Below are positions 45,465-62,639 of a stretch of DNA of 64,000 nucleotides, piece after piece. This DNA is from Enoplolaimus lenunculus (Eukaryota; Nematoda; Enoplea; Enoplida; Thoracostomopsidae). The stretch is from the NCBI GenBank assembly GCA_030248215.1, contig JASANG010003041.1, forward strand, positions 1 to 64,000, read 5' to 3'. A program made the position numbers and the translations under genes. Position 1 is the first letter of the stretch. The number at the start of each line of letters is the position of its first letter. The notes under the pieces were generated by a model. It worked only from the letters and a program-made list of their open reading frames with translations, did not search any database and was not told the DNA's origin.

Positions 45465-45715
45465 CAATGGCGGATCCATGGGGGGCCGCCCCGGCAGTGG
45501 GCCCCCCAAACAGCATCTCGACAAAAATTATATAGTGTTAATTGCTGTTCTACGCTGTTTATTTCTCTGTTTTATACACAATAGTATAAGAAGTTTATAA
45601 TAAGCTCCGTCGTATTTCCCCTCTCTCATTTGGGACACTACAGTATGGGTCAAAAATAAGTTTATTACCTGTGAAATTTCCCCCCTCCCATTTTGAGATC
45701 CTGGATCCGCCACTG
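45465..45715. mobile_element. hAT-like MITE, GGCGGATCC termini (nested)
   Basis: 251 bases; CAATGGCGGATCCATGGGG at the left, CAGTGGCGGATCCAGGATC as right reverse complement, flanks TGTCTCCC (45457-45464) and TGTCTCCA (45716-45723). Confidence 0.85.
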
Positions 45716-45948
45716 TGTCTCCAATATACGAAAAAACCAGGTATTTGTACAGAATTTTTTCCAACCGTTCTATAGCTAAAATTGAAAACCTTCAGACGGT
45801 TTGTTCTAAACGGAAATTAATTCCGGTTACAAATCAAATACTGAAAGTTAGTTTAACATCACAACATTTACGCATCATAATACTAACAGCTATAAAGTTA
45901 AAATGCATAAATCAGGCATTAATCCTTCTAAAACAAAACCGACAATTG

Positions 45949-46030
45949 CAGGGTGCAACCGGGGGTCTGCCTCCGGCTTCTGCTACGGCAAATAATCGAG
46001 CTCCGGCTCCGGTAGAATTTTTTCTGGAGG
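45949..46030 (+). mobile_element. Left-end fragment of a CAGGGTGCAACCGG hAT MITE
   Basis: CAGGGTGCAACCGGGGG followed by CTCCGGCTTCTGC and CTCCGGCTCCGGTAG, with no matching right end. Confidence 0.55.
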
Positions 46031-46341
46031 TCTCAGCAATTTCGGTGTGACATTTTGCAAAGTTTTACAAAATTTATCAGTTTGGCACGTTTAGTTTTAT
46101 TCACCTTTCCTATTTTCCAAACAAAACCAATGCTTCAGATTTTCCTTGCCAACAAAGGAAAAATGTAGACATTTTAATTTACCACTATTCCCATTTTTCA
46201 AAAAACCTATGTTTCAGATTTTCCCTACCAACCAATGGACGGTTTAGGGTACATTTATAGGCGTATAAATATTCCACTTTTCCCATTTTAAACCAAAACC
46301 TATGTTTCAGATTTTTCTTGCCAACCAAGGCAAAATCTAGG

Positions 46342-46553
46342 GGACCATGTACAGAACAGGGCCGGAACAGTATCTAGTATAAGCATATTCCTAAGCCTAA
46401 GCCTAAGCCTATAAGCCAAGCCTAAATCTAAGCGTATCGATGAGCCTATTCCTAAGCCTAAGCCTAAGCCTATAAGCACAAAACAAAGGAGCTTAAACTG
46501 ACTCTATTATAGCCCCTCCAGAAAACGACCCGCCCCTGTTCTATACATGGGCC
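46342..46553 (+). mobile_element. TTAGGC-type MITE nested in the minisatellite-arm transposon
   Basis: Flanks AATCTAGG (46334-46341) and AATCTAGT (46554-46561), lying inside an 81-bp unit. GGACCATGTACAGAACAGGG at the left, GGCCCATGTATAGAACAGGG as right reverse complement, CCTAAGCCTAAGCC core. It shows the two families sharing termini and one inserting into the other. Confidence 0.88.
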
Positions 46554-47467
46554 AATCTAGTTATTTTAATGTCCCACTTTTCCCGTTTTCCAAAGAAAAT
46601 ATATGCTTCAGATTTTCCCTATCGACCCAGCGTAAATCTAGGCGTTTAAATTTTACTCTTTTCTCGTATTCCAACCAAACCTACGTTTCAGATATTTCTT
46701 ACCTATTGAAAATCCAGGTATTTTAATTTCCCACTTTTCCCATTTTCCAAAGACAATCTATGTTTCATATTTTCCCTATCGACCCAGGGTAAATCTAGGC
46801 GTTTAAATTTACCCGTTTTCCATCTAAAACCTATGCTTCAGATTTTCCTAAGTACCAACCAGTAGAAAATCTAGGCGTTTAAATTTTCCACTTTTCAAGT
46901 TTTCCAACCCAAACCTATGCTTCAGATTTTTCTTACCAGCCAAGGGAAAATGTAGGCATATTAATTTTCCACTTTTCCCGTTTTCTAAAAAAACTGTGGT
47001 CCAGATTTTCCCTACTAACTCAGAGTAAATCTAGGCGTTTAAATTTTCCCGTGTTCCAGCCAAAACCTACATACTTCAGATTATCCTTGTCAACTAAGGA
47101 AAAATCTACGCATTAAAACTTGCCACTTTTCCCTTTTCCGAACCTCGCCTACGCCTGTAACTTTTCAACCAACCAAAACGAATCACATACTTATGTTTGA
47201 ATTTTCCACTCTTCCACTTTGCCGTGGAATTTCCATTTTTCCCATTTTTCGCATGACTCCTGCACCTCTGACTTTTCTACCAAACAAGGGAATATCTATG
47301 CGTTTGACTTTTCCTGTTTCCCAGACACACTTTATGCTTGTTAACTTTCATACCAAAACAGTGGAAAATCTGGCCATCATACAGGAGTGACTGCGCTGCA
47401 CTCCTGTTCATAAGTTTTCCACCGTGAAAAACTAGATGCTCCTGTGCTGTACATTGGCCGAAACGTG

Positions 47468-48210
47468 CAGAGTCTTGACATTTAAACACAATTTTTATGT
47501 ATCTGCAAGTTTTATATATTTTAAGCCCGAAACGGGATTACTAAAACCTCGCAACCGCTTTTGGCTGGGTTGCATAGAAATATTCTTAGTCGATTTGGGT
47601 TTTAAGCACTGTTTCACTATGCCCGGAATGAACTTGACATTAAAGTTTATATACTATCGATTTTTGCAAAGACACGACCAGGAACTGAGAACTGGTGCAG
47701 GTTTCCACAATTTTAAATCAATTAGGTGAGCAGCAATGCTTATAAAACCTCTTTATAAATGATGTGAGTTGTGAATAGTTCTGCCAGGTTATTGCGATGA
47801 ACCTTTCCTATGCATTGAAGTGCTATTCTAACATCAGCGAATTATTTACTTAAATTTGTGTACAAGGGCATAGAGCTAGTGTATTCTGCGGAAAAAACTT
47901 AGCTATCAGAACAATTCAAAGTTGCGCTTGTAAGTTCGTTTTTATGCTGTACAAACGTCTGTTTTTGAGTATCAGTGTAGCACGTGTAAAATTTCAAAAC
48001 GTTTGCTGACTTATGAACTAACATGAAGTTGCTCAAAGATCAGAATTAATGTATGCTTGAAGAGCTTTTGCAGTTTGATATCTCAGAACTTTCAGTTAAT
48101 ATTAAGACCGTAGCAGGAACATAACTGTAGCATATTTTTGCAAGTAGTACTTGTTAGACTAGATAAGAACTGGTAGTTCAGACCCTTATGACTAAGCAGC
48201 TGGAAAAGCG
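47468..48210. other. Intergenic stretch, nothing recognised
   Basis: One frame of about 95 codons (47436-47729) has no motif and overlaps the transposon end. No repeat or RNA gene seen. Confidence 0.4.
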
Positions 48211-48285
48211 GGCCTCCAGAGCGGGGATCGAACTGTCAGCCTAGGAATCCTAAAACTAGCATTCTACCACTGCGCCACATAGGCC
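48211..48285 (-). ncRNA. tRNA-like sequence (tRNA pseudogene or SINE head)
   Basis: Read on the minus strand: GGCCTAT pairs with GGAGGCC as an acceptor stem (one mismatch and a wobble); box A is TGGCGCAGTGGTAGAATGC and box B is AGTTCGATCCC. The anticodon loop TTAGGAT would give AGG, but the anticodon and T stems pair poorly. No long SINE body was recognised beyond it. A functional tRNA gene is unlikely. Confidence 0.55.
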
Positions 48286-48347
48286 GCTCTTCAGCTTCTT
48301 TTATCCTCGACTATATATCTACAGTATGCTGCAGGCAAGCAGACAAC

Positions 48348-48701
48348 TAGGGATGTGCCGATACCAAAATTTGTGCCGATACCAAAATTTTGTGCCGATG
48401 CCGAACCTTATTTTGAAACTTTTCCGATGTGGAACCAAAGCTGATATGAAGACTTGTAATTTATAAGAACGGTTTATTTCAATTAATTTTTTCAAGTACA
48501 AATGCAAGAGAGATAACAGTTTTCCTGACCAGACACACTTATATGCGTCCACAAATGAAATTGATAGCATTCCAACTGACTTATGTGCAAAAGGTATCTG
48601 CAAAGAATAGACAATTCTTGCCATACCGATGCCGATACTCACGAGTCACGAAAATTGCCGATTATTACCGATGCCGATGGCGATTAATCGGCACATCCCT
48701 A
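48348..48701. mobile_element. hAT MITE with TAGGGATGTGCCGAT termini
   Basis: 354 bases with TAGGGATGTGCCGATACC at the left and TAGGGATGTGCCGATTAATC as right reverse complement, a terminus seen on hAT non-autonomous elements in many animals. A short internal repeat GTGCCGATACCAAAATT occurs at 48355-48400. The 8-bp flanks are only partly alike. Confidence 0.75.
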
Positions 48702-48769
48702 CATACCTACTACAGAATGTGAATTGCAGATATATAACATATGCACCAGGACAAGCATGTCTCACATGG

Positions 48770-49089
48770 AATCGGAATCGGAACAACAAAGTTATACCGG
48801 AATTGGAATCGGAACTACAACATTATTTGTCTCTATACGGATAATTTGTATTAACAAGTATAATAATGATATATAGTGTCTGTTGGCTGGCACCAATTCT
48901 CAAAAACGTCGCATCAACAAATTGGCAATTATATTTGTCTCTAAAACTAAACTACAATCTATTATTCATAAGTTAACTTATCGAAAACAATTTAATAGAT
49001 GAATGATGCAGAAATTTATACAACATATTACAACAATTAGGCCTAAAACTAAAAATTGTAATCGGAATCGGAATTACGATTGCACCCTG
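48770..49089. mobile_element. GGAATCGG-type hAT MITE upstream of DDX20
   Basis: The right end GGAATTACGATTGCACCCTG is typical; the left terminus lacks the outer CAGGGTGCAA. Flanks TCACATGG (48762-48769) and TCACATGC (49090-49097). It lies about 290 bases upstream of the DDX20 start codon. Confidence 0.7.
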
Positions 49090-49381
49090 TCACATGCTTA
49101 AAGTGCTTAATTATCTTGCTTAGGTTTTTGAATTTGCCGTTAAATTTCCGATCCGGTACTGCAATTGCGGGGTATTGAACTATTATCTGGCTGCAGTATT
49201 TTTTGGTATGCGTTTGAACGCTAGTAAGTGGCGGCAAGCTATGCATACCTACATGCACGATTCAGGTTCAAGATATTACTATTTTTATAGTGTCAGCATT
49301 TTTCTATAAATATTGCTTTTGGTGTATTTGTATAATAAATACGTATAGTGATAAAAGGTGGTGCGCGCATATTTGTGCCGT

Positions 49382-56948
<7,567 letters not shown>

Positions 56949-56999
56949 TAAGTTGTTCGTAGTTTTTGTGTTTTCATAGATTTTTGTGTTTTTCAGAGT

Positions 57000-57202
57000 A
57001 TCTGCTCGTAATTGCGTAACAATGAATTTTCATAATTTGGCAGAACAATTTTATTCATTAGACAGTACTTACTTTAACAATACAGTCATACATTTGCTGA
57101 ATCCTCGACTTCTGGTCTCGATTCAAGCTACCGAAACTCAAAAAATCGGACCCAGACCTGCCAAATACTCAGACTTATAGAGACCGAGACTCTCATCCCT
57201 GC
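57000..57202 (-). mobile_element. GTCTCGG-rich hAT-like element, copy 1
   Basis: Shares GAATCCTCGACTTCTGGTCTCG, CATTTGCTGAATC and GAGACCGAGACTCTCATCC with 61164-61352 and 61715-61902. The outer end CTCATCCCTGC is, in reverse complement, GCAGGGATGAG, the same style as CAGGGATGGGC at 62493. Confidence 0.65.
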
Positions 57203-58626
57203 GGCGGCGTGCGGTAATTTTAATAAAAATTTTTTACGATACGAACATTTCTGGTTTTTTGAATATTTTATTTCTTCAATTCATGGCACTATTACAGCAT
57301 GCGCATTACATATGCATTACTATACGAACAAAATGAAAGATATTTTTTAGTAGTAAACTAAGAGCGTTCCTTTTGTTCGCTGACAGTGCGAATGTTGGTT
57401 TTTTTGGTTATATTCTTTCTACTACGTACATATTTTTGGAAAAACAGTAGAGTTTAGTGAATGAAAACTTTGTTTTAGCTATTTATGTCTTAATCAAAAA
57501 TATGTCGGCATTGTAAGATATGCTGGATCAAGCCTTAAAAATTTATTTCTTTTCGGGCGTCAAACACAATTTTTGTTTAATTTTTCAGTTATAATGTTGT
57601 GAGTAATCATGCCAGGTTTGTTCACCTATTACATATATAATAATTACTCATGTCCCATTCATTGTGCCAACCGACTCCTCCCTATTGCAGATAAAGTCCA
57701 ATAGTCTGCCATCACTCAGCGAATGTCCAGGTGAAATTTTATGATGGCTTTTATTTGGCATACTTACCTGTGCAACTCGAAAATATAAAAGGAAAGTGTG
57801 CTTTAAAATTATGGAATTAATAAGATTTGTAACAGACAAAAGGGCATACATTCGTTTTGAATTCCGCTAAGACGATTTGAACGAATGGTAACGACTTTAA
57901 AAGTACGTATCTGGAATAGTTTATCTGTGCAAAGGATTACTAGCATTTTCTCGCAAGCACTTGAATAAAGAACGGATATTTATGGGTTATTGTGCTGGGC
58001 AAAATCATGAAACATTGTATATGGAATAGTATATTATTTTATTACGTATTTGTTTTCTCTGTTTATTTTTGTTGTTTCTTCTCATGTCACATAAGTTTAT
58101 TTTTTAAGTATTTTCGTCTAATGACAACATAAAGGTGCTAGTTTCAATAATTGTAACATAACACATGCAGTTTTTTCATTTAGTTACGTATTCTTTCTTC
58201 GGGTAGAAAAATGTAGTATATGTAGCGCCATTGCGCTAGCGTCGTCTTTGCTCAAGAATCATTTATAAGACCCAAACGTTACGACCGGCAGGTCGGAATA
58301 TGTCGACTATATCGTTGCTTGGCTTTTGACTTTTACGATAGGGAGAACCTGTAATAAAATTTCAAATATTTATATCGATCATATCAAGTTTAGCTTGGCC
58401 TTGCACCTACAGTAGAGTCTATTGCGATTGTAATTTTAAATTTGTTTTCAAATGCAGTGTATGGGTTTAATAAACAGGGTTTTTATAACCGGAACTCTAG
58501 TGCAGGTTTAAATCATTTTAACACGTACCCAATACAAAAATTTAAATTGAACTATATTATGCGCAACAAGACAGCAACATTAGCATTATTTCGCCTCTTT
58601 AGTCATAACATGGTACATGTTGGTAC
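57203..58626. other. Stretch with no gene recognised
   Basis: No DDX20 C-terminal exon or other motif was read. Short frames only; no clear repeats. Confidence 0.4.
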
Positions 58627-58989
58627 CAGGGTGCAACCGGAATTCCGGTTCCGGCATTTTTTCACCTTCCGGTTCCTGTTCCTGTAAATTTTTACCGGAT
58701 TTAAAAATTCCGGTGTTATAATTTGGCCGTTTTCTTAACTTTGCTAATTTTTAAGAATCTCTTTTGAAAGCCACTTGTACTCCGAATGAAAGCCATTGAT
58801 GGTGGATTTCAAATCTAAAATACAACAAATAAAATAAATACGTATGTTCGACTAAGGTTGTTTCACAAATAATAGAGCAAAAAAATATGGTTAAAATGAA
58901 ATTTTTGGTGAAATCCATTTTTCACTTTCAGGTTCCGGTAAAATTTTCAAATTCCGGTTCCGGTAAATTGTAATTCCGGTTGCACCCTG
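58627..58989. mobile_element. CAGGGTGCAACCGGAATT hAT MITE with perfect 8-bp duplication
   Basis: Flanks GTTGGTAC at 58619-58626 and 58990-58997, identical. Both termini are complete. The interior (AAAATGAAATTTTTGGTGAAAT, TTTGGCCGTTTTCTTAACTT) is the reverse complement of the 50899-51300 element, so this is a young, recognisable family. Confidence 0.92.
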
Positions 58990-59078
58990 GTTGGTACATG
59001 TGGTACAGCATCTGTATGTGCATAGTGTATGTAATGTAAGATACAAAGATACACGTGCACATATCAAATTATAATATC

Positions 59079-59290
59079 GGCCGCGTGTTGTAATGGGTAG
59101 CGCGCTTGACTCGCGAGCGATAGGTCCGATGTTCGATTTCCAGCTTAACCATATGCTTCGGAGAAATTTAGGGGAAAACCATGTATATTCACGGTATTTC
59201 CGGGAAAGGGTCGGTCGTCCCAACCGTGCAGTTCTGACGGTAGATATATATTTTAAGCAGAGTTGTCTCAAGTTTTATAGCGGGCAGTTA
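59079..59290 (+). mobile_element. tRNA-derived SINE
   Basis: The head GGCCGCGTGTTGTAATGGG, TAGCGCGC (box A region), stem CGCTT/GAGCG and GATGTTCGATTTCC (box B) give a tRNA-like structure at 59079-59150, followed by a non-tRNA body including TTCGGAGAAATTTAGGGG and GGGAAAGGGTCGGTCG. The tRNA part is degenerate. The 3' limit is uncertain. Confidence 0.65.
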
Positions 59291-59521
59291 CGTTAGTGCT
59301 GGTTTGAGACGTGAATTATCTTCTTATCGGCAGCTGGGTCTACATGTTAGAATATAGGCAAAAACTTTCTGGACGGCATGCAGTTATTTACCTTACCCAC
59401 TTCCGGTATTAAAAGTTTTTTACAATGACAAAATTTTACTAGAGAGTTAAACCAAACGACATTGCCGCTCCTACGTATGACTACCGGTTCAATTATCGTT
59501 GATTAAATCCCAGATGTCCAG

Positions 59522-59890
59522 CTACGTAAATCGATATTCAATGCCCTTGTTTGAGCAGCACGGCTCAAACGTACGTTTAAACCCCGATTTTGTTATCCTC
59601 AATATAGTATTTGGACGAAAAATGCTTCCGAAATCGAGGTGTAACGCAGAACCTTGTTGTTGTTGTTGTTCGTCGTTGTCTGTAGCACGAATCCGCGCGA
59701 CATTTTGCGAATCGTATTCGATGTTATCGTGGGAAATGGCGTAAACCACATCGATATTAAGTAATAACATTAATATTAGCGTCGTAGTAGTTAATTTGAG
59801 AGGCTCAGTGAAGCGTGAATGCGTCGTAGTGTTTGAAGAATCCGTTGTTTGTTGGCGACGGGTTTTGAGAACGGGGGGTGTGGCTTGCAT
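59522..59890 (-). CDS. Hypothetical 122-codon frame with a hydrophobic segment
   Basis: Starts MQATPPVLKTRRQQT. A hydrophobic stretch (residues ~31-50, LKLTTTTLILMLLLNIDVVYA) could act as a late signal peptide or membrane anchor; then comes a glutamine run and a Cys-Cys-containing tail after Lys-Arg (FKRTFEPCC). It is the longest frame in this part of the window after the repeat-derived ones. A GT within the last codons could be a splice donor. No family recognised; it could be chance. Confidence 0.25.
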   Translation of the reverse strand: MQATPPVLKTRRQQTTDSSNTTTHSRFTEPLKLTTTTLILMLLLNIDVVYAISHDNIEYDSQNVARIRATDNDEQQQQQGSALHLDFGSIFRPNTILRITKSGFKRTFEPCCSNKGIEYRFT

Positions 59891-60124
59891 GGTCTTGTTA
59901 TTTTTATTAAGTAATTCTTGAAATTAAGTTAGTTTAATCTCGATGTGTTCAGCTATGTGTATGCTGAAAATGTAGTGCTGCTCAATTCTATTAAAATATA
60001 TTATGAGTGTGGGTGATTTTGCAAAGATTGATGAAAGCGAAAAAGAAATCGCGAAAAACTTGCTTAAAATACGTTTTTGACTACTTAGTTTATTCAAAAG
60101 TAATCTTTTCCGGTTAAACAATCA

Positions 60125-61060
60125 ATTCCTTTTCGGGCAAAGTTTAGTTCCTGTTAATACCCGGAATATATACCTATTATATATCTATTATATATGTTAT
60201 ATATAGCATTGCATGGAGGAGTCTTGTTTAAACAACTTTTTTTCGTGAAAATAATCGTGAGCATGCGTTGGGAAAATCGCATTTTACAGTTTAAACGAGC
60301 ATCTGCAATTATTTTTCGATAAAACTCTTAAATTCTGGATATTTTTTCTTGCTCACATACAAAGAGGAATCAGCTGCTAATTTGAGTAATATCAAATTTA
60401 TAAGTCCAGCCGAATTTAACTCTTGAACGAAAATTTAATAGGTTCCATTCAAGCGTATCTGAACCGTTTCCACTTTGCTACAGTAAACAGACAACAATTG
60501 TTATTATTAGAATGTGTGGGTGTATTTTTACGTAATAACTTTTTGCTGCTTAACCGGATACGTTTAACTCGTTTTGGGTTGGATTTAGACGAACGGAAAT
60601 GGAAAGTTTTAAATGTTAAATTTAAAAAAGACCTTTTCATGTCGTCTAGTATTCTGGATATTCCTATAATGAACTTGGAATGTTGTTTCAATGTTGTGGG
60701 CTAAATCGAAGCATTGCGGAAACGTGGGTTTCGTAATTAAGCCAAGTAATAAAAATTTCTGTATTAAGACGCTTGAGCTGCGGTTGAAATTGAATTATAT
60801 CCGGTAGCAAAATTGGCCAAAAATTGTGTCTTTCCTAGGACAGACCTTGATATAGAAAAAGTATATACGTACTTTGTGGCTGTACATTTTGCATAAAGAG
60901 TATATAAGTCAGGTTTAAACATCAGGCAAAAGTTCTAGCTAACTCGGTTTTATTCCGCTAAATGCCGGCCAGCTGACGTTTCCAAAATGGACAAATTTTG
61001 GTAGTTTAAGCATACATGAGCTTCTCCTGGCCAGGGATCTGCAGTTTCGGCTAAAAACCG
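60125..61060. other. Stretch with no gene recognised
   Basis: A 93-codon frame (60423-60704) is overlapped by an 80-codon frame on the other strand. Neither has a motif. TATATA-rich sequence lies at 60170-60205. Confidence 0.4.
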
Positions 61061-61063
61061 AGA

Positions 61064-61144
61064 CCGAGACCAAGACCAAGACCTGACTACTGAGACTAAG
61101 ACCTGACTACTGAGACCGGCCATGAAAAGCCTCGGTCTCGGTCT
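61064..61144. repeat. GAGACCGAGACC simple repeats with inverted copy
   Basis: CCGAGACCGAGACCAAGACC, a duplicated GACCTGACTACTGAGAC (61079 and 61105) and an inverted CCTCGGTCTCGGTCTC (61131). Looks like a rearranged piece of the GTCTCGG-rich family. Confidence 0.6.
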
Positions 61145-61163
61145 CATAATTGTCGCGTAACCA

Positions 61164-61352
61164 TTAAAATTCATAGATTCACAGCGAAATTTTATTCATC
61201 AGGCATCGCTTGCTTCAATAATACAGCGATACATTTACTGAATCCTCGACTTCTGGTCTCGGTGCCAAATTACCGAGACTCAAAGAAACCGAGTTCGAGA
61301 TTGCGCATGCCAAATACCGAAACTTACCGAGACCGAGACTCCCACCCCTGCC
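61164..61352 (-). mobile_element. GTCTCGG-rich hAT-like element, copy 2
   Basis: Very close to 61715-61902: TTCATAGATTCACAGCGAAA, TTCATCAGGCATCGCT, AATACAGCGATACATTTACT, TCGACTTCTGGTCTCGG. It ends GAGACTCCCACCCCTGC, a CAGGGGTGGG terminus on the minus strand. Confidence 0.75.
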
Positions 61353-61714
61353 GTGACCCAGTCTAATCACATTACATTGAAATTCCAATTTTCGTAAATT
61401 CGATTTTTTATCATCACCACGTCCCCGTCTTGGGACGGAAAAAAATTTTGCCAAAACGTTATGCAATATTCGACTTTAGTCTGGAGACCTGATTCAGATG
61501 GTGTTATTTTTATCACAATTTTACAATTTTTTATGAGTTATGGTCAAATAATGGTTTTCACCTTCAACCAACAGTATGGGAAGGCACCGTTCAATGTTAT
61601 TTGACCATAAATTTAAAAAAAAATTAAAATTTGGGTGCGTAATAACTAGGAGAGGTCATGAGAAGCTCAAGTATGCAATTTTGTTTTTCTCGCTCATAAT
61701 TGCTGCATATCCAT

Positions 61715-61902
61715 GAAAATTCATAGATTCACAGCGAAATTTTATTCATCAGGCATCGCTTACTTCAACAATACAGCGATGCATTTGCTGAATCCTCGAC
61801 TTCTGGTCTCGGTCCCAAATTACCGAAACTCAAAGAAACCGAGTTCGAGATCAAGACCTGCCAAATTTCGAGATTTGCCGAGACCAAAACTGCACATCCT
61901 TG
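61715..61902 (-). mobile_element. GTCTCGG-rich hAT-like element, copy 3
   Basis: About 90% like copy 2 through TTACCGAAACTCAAAGAAAC and GAGTTCGAGATCAAG. It ends ACTGCACATCCTTG, a worn terminus. Confidence 0.75.
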
Positions 61903-62229
61903 TATAAAGGCATGTGTCCTGTGCTACCACTGTTTGTAAGGTACACTAGTTTTGTTTGAATTAGAATAAAATGCAAGTTGCTAAACTATAATCTCCAAGC
62001 TGGTAAAGAATATGCATATTGCTTAGTGCATGGTTTTTGGATACAAAATTTCATATAGAATTAAGCTGCCGCTGTTAAAATGTAATATTACGGTGATCAA
62101 CCTATAATGTCTCTGTATAGGGAGGTAAACAAGTACCCAATTTTTTAATACATTTAGTCCAAAATACGGGCAAAACATTGCTGCGTCATTTCATCATCCT
62201 CCAACTAGCTCAACTGCAATAGCAATTGT

Positions 62230-62348
62230 TTATCGCTTTTTCACCTCTTTGCTCTCGGTTTGCAAACCACCGAGACTCAAGAAAAGCGAGACCGAGACCA
62301 GCCAAATTCCGAGACTTGCCGAGACCGAGACGGCCAAACCTGTTGGTG
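62230..62348 (-). mobile_element. GTCTCGG-rich hAT-like element, copy 4
   Basis: GGTTTGCAAACCACCGAGACTC, AAAAGCGAGACCGAGACCAG, CCAAATTCCGAGACTTGCCG. It matches the reverse complement of 62493-62615, so copies 4 and 5 face each other. Confidence 0.75.
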
Positions 62349-62492
62349 ACGTCAGTCTCCGTCCGTCGCCATACCGCAACGCATTTGTATTCTGCATGGC
62401 AAACCATTTTCATTTATAAACAAAACATTTTGATTTGCGGTACCCCGCACGACAAGTATTGCACCCCCTAGCGTAATAACTGTAGTATCCAG

Positions 62493-62615
62493 CAGGGATG
62501 GGCAGTCTTGGTCTCGGCAAGTCTCGGGATTTGGCTGGTCTCGGTCTCGGTTTCGCTTTTTTCAGTCCCGATGGTTTGCAAACCAATACCAAAGAGGTTA
62601 AAAAAGCGATAAGCA
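62493..62615 (+). mobile_element. GTCTCGG-rich hAT-like element, copy 5
   Basis: Starts CAGGGATGGGCAGTCTTGG, then GTCTCGGCAAGTCTCGGG and TCGGTCTCGGTTTCGC. CAGGGATGGGC is a common hAT non-autonomous terminus. The opposite end was not found. Confidence 0.7.
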
Positions 62616-62639
62616 ATCCCAAAAATTTTCCTTAGATAG

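Larger units (their letters stand above)
43989..47459. mobile_element. Minisatellite-arm foldback transposon, copy 2 (with nested insertions)
   Basis: Flanks AAAACGTG (43981-43988) and GAAACGTG (47460-47467). Left GGCCCACGTATAGAACAGGG then GCTTCCAGTTTTCCAG; right reverse complement GGCCAATGTACAGCACAGG then AGCATCTAGTTTTTCACGG. The arms again consist of ~81-bp units in opposite orientation (44120-44570 and 46090-47350) but are more degenerate than in 19794-23249, so this copy is older. It contains an hAT MITE (44903-45344), a second hAT MITE (45465-45715), an hAT fragment (45949-46030) and a TTAGGC MITE (46342-46553). Confidence 0.85.

Noticed and set aside
59093-59296. 67-codon frame and its 126-codon antisense partner (58891-59271)
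   Set aside because: Both lie within the tRNA-derived SINE and the adjacent hAT MITE.
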